A DNA stretch of 64,000 bases from Mameliella sp. MMSF_3455. Its GTDB lineage: Bacteria > Pseudomonadota > Alphaproteobacteria > Rhodobacterales > Rhodobacteraceae. Shown piece after piece: positions 17,522-28,396 of this stretch (its first letter is position 1; each line of letters opens with the position of its first letter). The notes beneath the pieces were generated by a model. It was given only the letters and a program-made list of their open reading frames with translations. It did not search any database and was not told the origin of the DNA. The DNA lies in the NCBI RefSeq assembly GCF_030733205.1, contig NZ_JASHJL010000007.1, positions 62,001 to 126,000 of the forward strand, in the 5' to 3' direction. The translations under genes were made by a program, and so were the position numbers.

Positions 17522-19855
17522 TCAGGCTCCGTAGGGCACCCAGACGGTCTTGACCTCGGTTGCCTGTTCCAGGAATTCGCGTGCGTCGTCGCCATCCAGC
17601 CAGTCACGCGCGCGCCCGTCATTGACCCAGGTTCGTTTCAGGTTGCCGGCCGAGGCCGCCTCTATCGTGCCGCTCAGATCGGTCGAGGAAAAGGACCAGA
17701 CCGCCTCAACGTCCATGTGCTCGGCCAGGGTGGGGGCCAATTCCGCGTGGGAGCCGGTCAGGATGTTCACCACCCCGCCCGGCACGTCCGAGGTTTCCAG
17801 CACCTGGTAGAAGTCCAGCGCCGCAAGCGGGAAGGGTTCGGAGGCGACCAGCACCACCCGGTTTCCCATAGCGATGGCCGGGGCCATGACCGAGACCAGC
17901 CCCAGCAGCGGTGCCTCGTCCGCGCAGAGCGCGCCGATCACGCCGCAGGGTTCGTTCATTGCCAGCGCCACGCCGCGCATGGGCACGCTGCGAACGCCGC
18001 CATCGAACTTGTCCGCCCAGGCGGCGGCACTGAACAGCCGGTTCACGCTGGCCTCGACCTCAGCCGCGCCGCCGTTGCCGCCGGTGAGCCGGTCGATCAG
18101 GGCCGCGAAGTCCCCGGAGCGCGCCGAAAGGTTCTCGCCGATGTAATACAAGACCTGCGCGCGGTTGTGCGCCGTGGCCTTGCCCCAGCCGCCTGCGCCG
18201 CGTGCGGCCTCGACCGCGTTGCGGATGTCCTTGCGGTTGGCGATGGGGGCCTGGCCGATCAGCTTGCCCGCACGGTCGTATATGCTGCGCGCGTAGCCTC
18301 CGTCGGGCCGGGCCTGCTTGCCGCCGACATACAGCTTGGCGGTGCGGTCCACCGGCTGTGGCTCTGCGCTGTCGCCGGCGAAGGCCTCGACCGGAGACAG
18401 GCTCGCGGATTCGCCCCGGGCGCGGGTGTAGGCGCGCAGACCCTCCCAGCCGCCTTCACGGCCAAAGCCGCTTTCGCGGACCCCACCGAACCCTGCGGCG
18501 GCGTCGAACATATTGGTCCCGTTGACCCAGACGACCCCGGCCGCCAGTTGCGGCGCCACGTCCAGGGCGGTGTTGATGTTCTCGGACCAGACGCTGGCGG
18601 CCAGCCCGTACCGCGTGTTGTTGGCCAGCTGCACCGCCTCGGCGGGCGTGCGGAAAGTCGAAGAGACCAGCACCGGGCCAAAGATCTCCTCCTGCATCAG
18701 GGGCGATGCGGGCGACAGGCCGGAGATCAGAGTGGGCGGGTAGTAACATCCCTCTGGCATGGGGCAGTTGGCGCGATAGACCGTGCCCTCGGCACCGGAG
18801 ACCATGCCTTCGATCCGGCGCAGTTGTTCGGGATCCACGATGGCGCCCACGTCGATGCATTTGTCCAGTGGGTTGCCGATGCGCAGCTTGTCCATCCGGG
18901 CGCGCAACCGGTCATAAAAGGGCTCGGCGATACCCTCCTGCACCAGAAGGCGCGACCCGGCGCAGCAAACCTGTCCCTGGTTGAACCAGATCGCATCCAC
19001 CAATCCCTCGATCGCGCTGTCGAGGTCCGCGTCCTCGAATACGACATAGGGCGATTTGCCCCCCAGCTCCAGCGTCAGGCCGATACCGCGCCCCGCCGTT
19101 GCCTTGCGGATCTTGCGCCCCACCTCGGTCGATCCGGTAAAGGCGATCTTGTCCACGTCAGCGCCGGTGATCATCTCGCCCACCGCGCCGTCGCCGGTAA
19201 CGATGTTGACCACGCCCTTGGGCAGCCCGGCCTGCTGGCAGATGTCGGCAAACAGCAGCGCGGTCAGAGAGGTCCATTCGGCAGGTTTCAGCACCACCGT
19301 GTTGCCGGTGGCGAGCGCCGGGGCGATCTTCCACGACAGCATGAGCAGCGGAAAGTTCCACGGCACGATCTGTCCGCAAACTCCCAGCGCCTGCCGATCC
19401 GGCAACTCGCTGTCCATCAGCTGCGCCATGCCCGCGTGATAATAGAAATGCCGTTGTGCCAGCGGAATGTCGATGTCGCGGCTCTCGCGGATCGGCTTGC
19501 CGTTGTCCAGCGTTTCCAGCACCGCGAACAGCCGTGCGTGTTTCTGCAATAGCCGCGCCAGCGCATAGAGATAGCGCGCGCGCCCCGGCCCCCCCAGCGC
19601 CTCCCAGGCCGGCTGGGCCGCGCGCGCGGCGGCAACGGCAGTGTCCACGTCTTCCGGCGTCGCCTGCGTCAGCGTCGCCAGCACTTCGCCGGTGGCCGGG
19701 TTGCGGCTGTCAAAGCCTTCGCCGGGTTCGGTAAAGGCGCCGTCGATGAAGTGCCCGAACCGGGACCCCTGATCGACGATCCAGGCCAGCGCATCCCCGG
19801 CGCTTTCGGGGGCGGGGCCGTAATCCATGCTTTCGAAGATCTCTTTGATGGTCAT
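17522..19855 (-). CDS. Two-domain aldehyde dehydrogenase of the ALDH16 type
   Basis: A 777-residue fusion of a full ALDH (about 1-480) and a second, partial ALDH domain (about 500-777). The first domain keeps the general base Glu263 in LELGGKSP and the nucleophile Cys297 in NQGQVCCAGS, so it should oxidise an aldehyde with NAD(P)+. The second domain lacks the GQxC cysteine and should be structural. This architecture matches ALDH16, for which bacterial members retain the catalytic cysteine. It is the last gene of a three-gene set with 4-base overlaps; deoC lies just upstream on the same strand. DeoC releases acetaldehyde, which is therefore a plausible substrate, but this is inference. Confidence 0.9.
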   Translation of the reverse strand: MTIKEIFESMDYGPAPESAGDALAWIVDQGSRFGHFIDGAFTEPGEGFDSRNPATGEVLATLTQATPEDVDTAVAAARAAQPAWEALGGPGRARYLYALARLLQKHARLFAVLETLDNGKPIRESRDIDIPLAQRHFYYHAGMAQLMDSELPDRQALGVCGQIVPWNFPLLMLSWKIAPALATGNTVVLKPAEWTSLTALLFADICQQAGLPKGVVNIVTGDGAVGEMITGADVDKIAFTGSTEVGRKIRKATAGRGIGLTLELGGKSPYVVFEDADLDSAIEGLVDAIWFNQGQVCCAGSRLLVQEGIAEPFYDRLRARMDKLRIGNPLDKCIDVGAIVDPEQLRRIEGMVSGAEGTVYRANCPMPEGCYYPPTLISGLSPASPLMQEEIFGPVLVSSTFRTPAEAVQLANNTRYGLAASVWSENINTALDVAPQLAAGVVWVNGTNMFDAAAGFGGVRESGFGREGGWEGLRAYTRARGESASLSPVEAFAGDSAEPQPVDRTAKLYVGGKQARPDGGYARSIYDRAGKLIGQAPIANRKDIRNAVEAARGAGGWGKATAHNRAQVLYYIGENLSARSGDFAALIDRLTGGNGGAAEVEASVNRLFSAAAWADKFDGGVRSVPMRGVALAMNEPCGVIGALCADEAPLLGLVSVMAPAIAMGNRVVLVASEPFPLAALDFYQVLETSDVPGGVVNILTGSHAELAPTLAEHMDVEAVWSFSSTDLSGTIEAASAGNLKRTWVNDGRARDWLDGDDAREFLEQATEVKTVWVPYGA

Positions 19856-20211
19856 TTCAGCCTCTCGCAGGCGGTTTGCGTCAGGGTCGGGGCCGTCGCG
19901 TCGAAACGCAGGTGCTGGAGCGTGACGCGATCCCCGAAGGCGGGCGGTTGCCCGGCTTTCAGAACCGCGTCGCCGTAGACGATCAGCGCCGCGTCTTCGG
20001 CCAGGAATACCCGGCGTTCCAACGTGCCTTGCGCCATTCGCGCCGTGGTCTTCAATCCACCCTGGTCGATGGTTATCATGCGCTGGCTGACCGTGATCGC
20101 GGCAATCGGGGCCGCGTCCGACGCCGCGCCGGAGGGCGCACAGGCATAGCTCTGGCCCAGAACGGGTGTTGCAAGTCCGAGCGCGGCAAGCACCGTCAGG
20201 ATGGCGTTCAT
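19852..20211 (-). CDS. Small exported protein of unknown function
   Basis: A 119-residue protein with a signal peptide (LTVLAALGLATPVLG, cleavage near GQS). The mature part is about 100 residues, has two cysteines (YACAP and QTACERLK) that could form a disulfide, and a beta-rich pattern. No domain is recognised. Both ends overlap neighbours by four bases (ATGA), coupling it to the membrane protein upstream and ALDH16 downstream, so it is likely to be co-made with them. Confidence 0.75.
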   Translation of the reverse strand: MNAILTVLAALGLATPVLGQSYACAPSGAASDAAPIAAITVSQRMITIDQGGLKTTARMAQGTLERRVFLAEDAALIVYGDAVLKAGQPPAFGDRVTLQHLRFDATAPTLTQTACERLK

Positions 20212-20498
20212 TGCGTGGCTCCCATTGCCAGGTAGAAAACGTAGACCAGCCAAAGCAGTGCGAGGCCCCAGACCCAGTGTTGCACGCGCAGGCTGCGCTT
20301 TTGCAGGGCGGCAAAATCTTCCAGTCCTTCGGGCGGGCTGTCGGGCAAATCGTATTCCGGCTCCGGCCCCAATTGCCGGAACAGCCGCGTCGGCAGGTCG
20401 CGCGCGGCGCGTTTCAGGCGCCGCCGCCGCCAGTTGCTGACCCCCATCACAAGGAAGACGGCGACCATCATCAGCGACCATTGCGGAGTCATCTGCAT
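20208..20498 (-). CDS. Small two-helix membrane protein of unknown function
   Basis: A 96-residue protein with hydrophobic segments at about residues 8-20 and 72-92, separated by a basic stretch (NWRRRRLKRAARD) and an acidic, proline-rich loop. It has no recognised family. It overlaps the next gene by four bases and begins 127 bases after the deoC stop, so it may belong to the deoC transcript or start its own. Confidence 0.7.
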   Translation of the reverse strand: MQMTPQWSLMMVAVFLVMGVSNWRRRRLKRAARDLPTRLFRQLGPEPEYDLPDSPPEGLEDFAALQKRSLRVQHWVWGLALLWLVYVFYLAMGATQ

Positions 20499-20625
20499 AC
20501 GGAGGCGCTCTTTGGTGTCAGACGTGTCATTGCCGCCATCGGTCTTGTTTCCTGTCGTTTCGGGGCTCCGCCCGCTCGGCCCTCAGATCGTCCGCCGGGC
20601 GGCCTGCCGCTGAGCGGACCGGGTC

Positions 20626-21621
20626 TCACCCCGCTGCGTGCCGCCACGAGGCCGAATAGGCCCCGGTGACATGGTGTTCCAACTGCCGTTCGATGTCGCC
20701 CAAGAGCGACGAGGCGCCAAAGCGGAAGAGGTCGGGCCGGAGCCAGCGGTCGCCCAGTTCCTCCTTGACCAGGGACAGGTAGGTGACAGCGTCCTTGGCC
20801 TTGGAAATCCCGCCCGCGGGCTTGTAGCCGACGCGATAGCCGGTGGCCTCGTGATAGGCGCGGATCGCCCGCATCATCACCAGGCTGACGGGCAGGGTGG
20901 CATTGACACTTTCCTTGCCGGTCGAGGTCTTGATGAAATCCGCCCCCGCCATCATGCAAACAAGGCTGGCGCGGGCGACATTCTGCAGCGTGCCAAGTTC
21001 CCCGGTGGCGAGGATCGCCTTGACATGCGCCTCGCCACAGGCCGCCCGGAAGGTGCGCATCTCGTCATAGAGCCCCTGCCAGTCGCCAGTCAGGACCTTG
21101 CGGCGCGAGATGACGATGTCGATCTCCTGCGCGCCGGCCTGCACGCTTTCCTCGATCTCGGCCACGCGCAGGCGAAAGGGCGACAGGCCGGCGGGAAAGC
21201 CGGTCGACACGGCAGCCACCGGAATGCCGGAGCCCTGCAGGGCCGACAGCGCTGGGCCGATCATGTCGTGGTAGACACAGACGGCGCCGACGGTCAGCCC
21301 GTCCAGCCCCAGCGCCTCCAGCAGATCGGCGCGCACCGGATGCCGTGCCTTGGCACACAGCCTGGCGACGCGCCCCGGCGTGTCATCGCCGGCCAGCGTC
21401 GTCAGGTCGATGCAGGAAATCGCGCGGGCCAGCCAGGCCGCCTGGAATTCCTTCTTGACCGACCGTCGCCCGGGCAGGGTGGCCGCGCGCCGTTCGATCG
21501 CCGAGCGGTTGGCACGCGCGGCACGCACCCAGTCCATGTCCAGCAGCATGCCGGGGTTTCGCGCGTCCTGAAGCTGCGGCAGTTGCGCGGTCTTGTCGCC
21601 TTTGGCGGTGACGGGTGTCAT
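20626..21621 (-). CDS. deoC: Deoxyribose-phosphate aldolase (long form)
   Basis: A 331-residue class I aldolase splitting 2-deoxyribose 5-phosphate into glyceraldehyde 3-phosphate and acetaldehyde. The Schiff-base lysine is Lys231 in FIKTSTGK; the second active-site lysine is Lys267 in YKPAGG, and VKAIL (Lys201) is present. It is about 70 residues longer than the E. coli enzyme, with an N-terminal extension as in animal-type DERA. The start at 21621 has a GGAGG site; 18 further upstream codons are open but unsupported. The acetaldehyde product links it to the downstream ALDH16. Confidence 0.94.
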   Translation of the reverse strand: MTPVTAKGDKTAQLPQLQDARNPGMLLDMDWVRAARANRSAIERRAATLPGRRSVKKEFQAAWLARAISCIDLTTLAGDDTPGRVARLCAKARHPVRADLLEALGLDGLTVGAVCVYHDMIGPALSALQGSGIPVAAVSTGFPAGLSPFRLRVAEIEESVQAGAQEIDIVISRRKVLTGDWQGLYDEMRTFRAACGEAHVKAILATGELGTLQNVARASLVCMMAGADFIKTSTGKESVNATLPVSLVMMRAIRAYHEATGYRVGYKPAGGISKAKDAVTYLSLVKEELGDRWLRPDLFRFGASSLLGDIERQLEHHVTGAYSASWRHAAG

Positions 21622-21725
21622 GCGCCCTCCAAACTGGTTCCTGATCAAACTGCCCCCGGCGGCAGGGCATTTCAAGCGGAACGCTGAGGCAGGCGTGCAG
21701 GGCCATGACGTGACGTTGATCGTGA

Positions 21726-23801
<2,076 letters not shown>

Positions 23802-23879
23802 AGAGATAGAACCTTCTTGGAACGCGTTGGCGTTGCGGGCGTTTTCCCCGCAACCGAAACGAAATTAAGGAGGTTTGTC

Positions 23880-24440
23880 ATGGCCGATATCGGCAACGCA
23901 AGGATCCTCATCGTCGCCACGCATGGCTTTGAACAGTCCGAACTCGAAGTGCCCCGCGACCAGCTGCGCGCCAAGGGCGCGACGGTCCATGTCGCCACGC
24001 TCGACGGCGAAGCCGCGACGGGCTGGGAAGGCAGCGACTGGGGGCGCCCGGCGGGGGCCGACCTGCGAGTCGCGGATGCGGACGCAACGCAATATGACGC
24101 GCTGGTGATCCCGGGTGGCCAGATCAACCCGGACCTGCTGCGCGTCGAGGCGCCGGTGATCGCGCTGGTGCGGGCCTTTGCCGAACAGGGCAAGGTGATT
24201 GCCGCCGTCTGCCACGCACCTTGGGTGTTGATCGAGGCGGAGATCGTGGCGGGACGCGAAATGACGGCCTATCCGTCGATCCGCACCGACCTCAAGAACG
24301 CGGGCGCACGGGTCATGGATGAGCCTGTGATTGCCGACAGTGGCATCGTCACCAGCCGTAACCCGGGCGACCTGGATGCCTTTGTGGCCAAGATCGTGGA
24401 AGAGGTCGAAGAGGGCCGCCACAGCCGCAAGGCCGCCTGA
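23880..24440 (+). CDS. DJ-1/PfpI family protein
   Basis: A 186-residue DJ-1/PfpI type 1 glutamine amidotransferase-like protein. The nucleophile elbow is AAVCHAPW with Cys111-His112, and a conserved Glu lies near residues 20-23 (GFEQSELEVP). Members act as proteases, chaperones or glyoxalases/deglycases, and sequence does not decide between them. The start is set by a textbook AAGGAGG site 6 bases upstream. It follows the FadH-like gene by 78 bases and ends before a bidirectional hairpin. Confidence 0.9.
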   Translation: MADIGNARILIVATHGFEQSELEVPRDQLRAKGATVHVATLDGEAATGWEGSDWGRPAGADLRVADADATQYDALVIPGGQINPDLLRVEAPVIALVRAFAEQGKVIAAVCHAPWVLIEAEIVAGREMTAYPSIRTDLKNAGARVMDEPVIADSGIVTSRNPGDLDAFVAKIVEEVEEGRHSRKAA

Positions 24441-24481
24441 TACGGGCCTGCTTACGGGACATGAAGATCGGCACACGAAAA

Positions 24482-24509
24482 AGGGCGCGTCGCGGTTGCG
24501 GCGCGCCCT
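24482..24509. terminator. Bidirectional hairpin terminator between convergent genes
   Basis: Arms AGGGCGCG and CGCGCCCT enclose a 12-nt loop that can partly pair itself. A-rich sequence precedes it and T-rich sequence follows. It separates the DJ-1 gene (+) from the DUF4399 gene (-). Confidence 0.7.
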
Positions 24510-24527
24510 CTGTTTGTGCGGAAAAGG

Positions 24528-24968
24528 TTACTCCACCGTGATGGTGATCTGTTCGGACACCACCGGCGGGTCATGCGGAATGTGGTTCATGTCCCCCAGC
24601 ACCAGTTGCAGCGTATGTGTGCCCGGATCGAGCCCCAGAGTGGCCTCGGTCTGGCCGCCGCCGAAATGCCGGTGGTTGTCGTCTCCCGGGATGCCGTAAT
24701 TGGCGAAATCCGCGTCCTCGACCCCTTCGCCAAAGGGCGGGCGGTCGATCAGGATATGATGATGCCCGGTGTTGTCCTTGTCGGTACCGGCCGGGGCCAC
24801 GCCCATGCCGGACAGACCGAACTGGACGGTGACAGGGCTTTGCACGGTATCGCCATCGGCGATGTTGATGAAATAGACCTTGGCGCCCTCTGGGGCGGGC
24901 ACGCCGTCGGCGATGACGGCCAAGGGGGCCACGGCCAGGGCGGCGGCGCAGAGTATTGAACGAAACAT
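24528..24968 (-). CDS. DUF4399 domain exported protein
   Basis: A 146-residue periplasmic protein: a signal peptide (LCAAALAVAPLAVIA) followed by a single beta-rich DUF4399 domain with the family hallmarks VYFINIADGDTV, TGHHHILID and the late THTLQLVLGD. The His-rich HHH motif may bind a metal, but the function of the family is unknown. It is divergent from the LysR gene across 207 bases, so that regulator is a candidate to control it. Confidence 0.85.
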   Translation of the reverse strand: MFRSILCAAALAVAPLAVIADGVPAPEGAKVYFINIADGDTVQSPVTVQFGLSGMGVAPAGTDKDNTGHHHILIDRPPFGEGVEDADFANYGIPGDDNHRHFGGGQTEATLGLDPGTHTLQLVLGDMNHIPHDPPVVSEQITITVE

Positions 24969-25175
24969 GGGGGGATCCTCCTTGAAAATCAGTTCTGCCG
25001 AAGTTGCCTTCAGGTCCGCAGATTACACTTTTCACGCGATTCCGGTCAGGCTTTTGTGTTTCCGCGCCGCAGACAGCGAAACCGATTACCCCTCAATTGT
25101 CGCCTCCGTGCCAAAGTTGCGCCCCAGTTCGACGCCATAGATCGCAGAACGAATGACTTTGGAATGGAGACCTGA

Positions 25176-26081
25176 ATGGACCGTCTGACCGAAATGGAGG
25201 CCTTTGCCACTGTCGTGGACCAGGGCGGTTTCACCGATGCGGCCAAGAAGATGGGGATCTCCAAGTCTGCGGTGTCGAAACATGTGTCCAGCCTGGAGGC
25301 GCGGCTTGGCGCGCGACTGTTGAACCGCACGACGCGCCGTGTCTCGCCCACCGAGATCGGCCTGGCCTATTACGACCGCGCGCGCAGGGTGTTGAACGAC
25401 GCCGGAGAGGCGGATGCGTTGGTCACCTCCATGCAGTCTGCGCCTTCGGGGCTACTGCGGATCTCGGTGGCGACGGATTTCGGGGTCAATCATCTCAGCC
25501 CCGTGTTGGGCGAATTCCTGGCCGAGTTTCCCGACATCACCGTCAACATGGTGCTGAACAACCGCTACGTCGAGCTGATCTCGGAAGGCTTCGACATGGC
25601 GGTGCGGATCGGCGAGCTGGAGGATTCGACGCTACGCGCGCGCAAGCTGACCGACACGACCAAGCGCATGATCGCCTCGCCCTCGTATTTCCAGAAGTTC
25701 GGCCGCCCGCAGCGCATCGACGACCTGAACGAACACAAGCTGCTGCATTATTCCAACCAGTCCTCCGGCAACGTCTGGAAGCTGACCGCGCCCTCGGGCG
25801 AGAAACGCCAGGTGCGCACCGCCGGATGGCTGACGGTCAATGACGGCCAGTCGCTGCTGAACGCCTGTATCGCAGGGCTTGGGATCGCCTACCTTCCGTC
25901 CTACCTCTACCACGAGGCTATGGAGGCCGGGTTGGTCCAGGATGCGATTCCCGATCTGCCGGTGGAAACGCAGGGTATCTATGCGGTCTATCCCCCGGGC
26001 CGGTTCACCCAGCCCAAGGTGCGCGCCTTCATCGACTTTCTCGTTCATGCCTTTGCCGAGAAAGGTCCTCAGACCTGGTAG
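25176..26081 (+). CDS. LysR-family transcriptional regulator
   Basis: A 301-residue LysR regulator. The N-terminal winged helix is typical (TDAAKKMGISKSAVSKHVSSLEARLG), followed by the type 2 periplasmic-binding-like effector domain (LLRISVATDFGVNHL... onwards). It belongs to the large subgroup close to DsdC/AaeR-like regulators with unknown ligands. The gene is divergent from the DUF4399 gene and convergent with the OmpA gene, whose stop is only 13 bases away. The target is not known; self and divergent-gene control are the default expectation. Confidence 0.9.
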   Translation: MDRLTEMEAFATVVDQGGFTDAAKKMGISKSAVSKHVSSLEARLGARLLNRTTRRVSPTEIGLAYYDRARRVLNDAGEADALVTSMQSAPSGLLRISVATDFGVNHLSPVLGEFLAEFPDITVNMVLNNRYVELISEGFDMAVRIGELEDSTLRARKLTDTTKRMIASPSYFQKFGRPQRIDDLNEHKLLHYSNQSSGNVWKLTAPSGEKRQVRTAGWLTVNDGQSLLNACIAGLGIAYLPSYLYHEAMEAGLVQDAIPDLPVETQGIYAVYPPGRFTQPKVRAFIDFLVHAFAEKGPQTW

Positions 26082-26093
26082 GCCGGCGCGCCG

Positions 26094-27035
26094 TCATTCG
26101 GTCGAGATCAGCACCGCTTCGACACGGCGGTTCGCCTCGCGCCCCTCGGGCGTGAGATTTGACGCGACGGGGGCCAGGTATCCCACGCCCTCCGCACCGA
26201 TCTGTGCAGGTGGCGTGCCGTGGCGGTCGCGCAGATAGCTCATCGCCGCCTCGGCCCGGCGCAGGGACACGCGCCTGTTCGCTTCCAGGGACCCGGTCGC
26301 ATCCGTATGCCCGACGAAGAGGACCTGCCGCGACGGGTTGGCCGCCAGGTAGGCGGCAATGGCATCCAGAGAAGCGATGCGCCCCTCACCAAGGGCGGTG
26401 GAGCCCGAACGGAACAGCAGGTCCCGCAGGATCACATGCCCGCTGCTCTCCAGCGACGTGATGATGTCGTCGCGTGGCTGCGCGGGCGCGGCCGGCTCCG
26501 GGTCCACTCGGGAACCGGGCCGGATTTCTCCCACGCTGCCGCCTGCGCGAATGATCTGGATGTACCCGGCGCGCGCATCACGGCTGGTCAGGATCGAAAC
26601 CGCGCCTTCCTTCTCCGAGATCGCGGAAATGAAATGATAATCGCTCAGGTCCACGAACATTTCCGGCGCTGGCAGCACCAGCGTCGCAAAGCGGAAGTCA
26701 AAGCCGCCACAGGCCCGCGCCCGGCAGTCCAGCAGTATGTCAAAGCCGGCCTCGATCAGGCTGTCGCGCAATGGCTGTGCCAGTTGAAAAGGCGTCTCGT
26801 CGTTGTCGGGCAGGTGCCAGGCGGCGACCTCGATCCGGCCTTCGACACGTTCGACCGGCAGATGGCCGTTCGCCCAGGGGCCGGTTGGCAAGGCGTAGGC
26901 CCCGGGCGACCGCACGGTTCCGAAACTTTGCTGTGCGCCGCGAGGCAAGGTCAGTTCGGCCGCCGCCGCACCGCCCGCCACCAGCACGAGGCCAAGTGCC
27001 AGCGCCTCAGCGCGCCTGCGCGTGGTACTCGTCAT
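26094..27035 (-). CDS. OmpA-family protein with exported N-terminus
   Basis: A 313-residue protein with a signal peptide (ALGLVLVAGGAAA, mature from about AELTLP) and a C-terminal OmpA peptidoglycan-binding domain (about 205-310) showing VLFVGHTDATGSLEANRRVSLRRAEA and the NRRVEAVL end. The N-terminal region of about 180 residues is not a membrane barrel; it carries a possible disulfide pair (DCRARACGG). It probably tethers to the cell wall from the periplasm or outer membrane. The start at 27035 lies 29 bases inside the preceding gene, so translation is likely coupled. Confidence 0.87.
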   Translation of the reverse strand: MTSTTRRRAEALALGLVLVAGGAAAAELTLPRGAQQSFGTVRSPGAYALPTGPWANGHLPVERVEGRIEVAAWHLPDNDETPFQLAQPLRDSLIEAGFDILLDCRARACGGFDFRFATLVLPAPEMFVDLSDYHFISAISEKEGAVSILTSRDARAGYIQIIRAGGSVGEIRPGSRVDPEPAAPAQPRDDIITSLESSGHVILRDLLFRSGSTALGEGRIASLDAIAAYLAANPSRQVLFVGHTDATGSLEANRRVSLRRAEAAMSYLRDRHGTPPAQIGAEGVGYLAPVASNLTPEGREANRRVEAVLISTE

Positions 27036-27576
27036 TCGGACGCATGTCGGTGGCGCTGGCAACCCGGTTGGTCATGTTGAAGAACCCCGCCACATTGGCG
27101 ATGTCCCAGATGTCACGTTCCGAAAAGCCCGCATCGCGCAGGGCTTCGCGGTCCCATTCGGCGATTTCCGCGCTGGCCTTGGTCATCTTCTCGGCAAACC
27201 CCAGCATGGCGCGTTGTCGGTGGTTCAGGTCCGCCACGCGCCAGTTCATCACCAGCATCTCGCCCAGCTTGGGGTCTCCGGACAGTTCGCGCACCGCGGC
27301 GCCATGCGCGGTCAGGCAGTAAAAGCACTTGTTCACCGACGAGACCACAACCGCGATCATCTCGCGTTCCAGCTTGGTCAGCCCGCTCTCCGCCAGCATC
27401 AGGTCGTTGTACATGGCGGTAAAGACATTGAGCTTGTCGATGTCAAAGGCATAGGCCTTGAGGACATTGGGCACGAGGCCCAGCTTGTCCTGACAGACAT
27501 CGAAATATTTCTGCGTGGCCTCCGGTAAGGGATCGACCATGGGCAGGTTGAGCGCGGTTGGCAGGGCGTCGGTCAC
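27007..27576 (-). CDS. Peroxidase-related AhpD-like (carboxymuconolactone decarboxylase family) protein
   Basis: A 189-residue all-helical AhpD-fold protein. It has the redox CxxC in NKCFYCLTAHGAAVRE, typical of the peroxidase-related subgroup rather than of true carboxymuconolactone decarboxylases, which lack it. The likely role is thiol-based peroxide or alkylhydroperoxide removal. It overlaps the GNAT gene upstream by four bases and the OmpA gene downstream by 29, giving a tight three-gene operon. It should not be assigned to the aromatic cluster 25 kb away. Confidence 0.9.
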   Translation of the reverse strand: MTDALPTALNLPMVDPLPEATQKYFDVCQDKLGLVPNVLKAYAFDIDKLNVFTAMYNDLMLAESGLTKLEREMIAVVVSSVNKCFYCLTAHGAAVRELSGDPKLGEMLVMNWRVADLNHRQRAMLGFAEKMTKASAEIAEWDREALRDAGFSERDIWDIANVAGFFNMTNRVASATDMRPNDEYHAQAR

Positions 27577-28310
27577 GTTTCCTCGCAGTCGCCGTTCAGG
27601 ATGCGGTAATGGTAGTGCCCCACGACCTCCATCTTCAAGGCTGCATAAAGCGCATTGGCGCCGATGTTTTCCTCAGTCGCGGCCACGGCTATGCGATCCG
27701 CCCCGTTCTGTGCCGCCCAAAGCGCGGCACAGCGCATCATCCAGCCCCCCAGCCCCTTCTGACGGTGCTCGGGCGCGATTTCCAGCGCATGGACCATCGC
27801 GATGCCGGCATGGACCGCGCAGAATCCGGCGCCGGCGGGCTTGTCCGACACGCGGCCGAACAACCCGGTCTTGGGCATGGGGGCGCGTTCCATCACCCGC
27901 TGGCGTTCGGCGCCAATGCCGCCGGCCTCCCAGATCTCGCGCATGATGGCCAGCGGTTCCCAGATCGCAAAGGCAGTGACGCGCGGCAGCTTGAGGTCAG
28001 TCAATAGAGCGATGGGCGCCGACCACAGTCGCACCGGGTCGATTTTCTCATAGCCGCGTCCGGCCAGGGCCGCGTCCAGCGCCGCATCCTCGGGGCGGAC
28101 CATGAACAGCGGGTCCTGTCCCATGAGGCGCATGGCGTCCTCTGCCGCGGAGAGGTCGCCGTCGTCCCATGTGCCATGCGCTGTCGCGGCCGAGACACGC
28201 TTGCCGCCGCCGCGCCCCTCGCGCAGCAGCCATGGCCCGGCCTCGACCCGCGACGCCGCGGGCCAGGTGGCATCAAGTGCCTCGAAGTAATCGGAAAGGT
28301 CGTCGGTCAT
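27573..28310 (-). CDS. GNAT family N-acetyltransferase
   Basis: A 245-residue protein with a C-terminal GNAT fold (about 130-240): the acetyl-CoA loop is seen as EIAPEHRQKGLGGWMM, followed by AVAATEENIGANALYAALKMEVVGHYHYRI. The N-terminal half is less conserved and resembles a degenerate second GNAT domain. The substrate is unknown. It is the first gene of the GNAT, AhpD-like, OmpA unit. Confidence 0.87.
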   Translation of the reverse strand: MTDDLSDYFEALDATWPAASRVEAGPWLLREGRGGGKRVSAATAHGTWDDGDLSAAEDAMRLMGQDPLFMVRPEDAALDAALAGRGYEKIDPVRLWSAPIALLTDLKLPRVTAFAIWEPLAIMREIWEAGGIGAERQRVMERAPMPKTGLFGRVSDKPAGAGFCAVHAGIAMVHALEIAPEHRQKGLGGWMMRCAALWAAQNGADRIAVAATEENIGANALYAALKMEVVGHYHYRILNGDCEET

Positions 28311-28396
28311 TGCGGCGGCCCGGAATTGCGGTTTGTTCCGTTATGGCCGCTGCCGGATTGGCTGTCCATGCGGCGTGCGTGCCTTTCGCGCGGCAC

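Noticed and set aside
17273-19552. A 759-codon plus-strand open frame over the ALDH16 gene
   Set aside because: It is antisense to a fully recognisable enzyme, its composition is that of a shadow frame and no domain is visible.
27007-27576. AhpD-like protein as a carboxymuconolactone decarboxylase of the aromatic pathway
   Set aside because: It has the redox CxxC of the peroxidase-related subgroup and lies 25 kb from the cluster in an unrelated operon.
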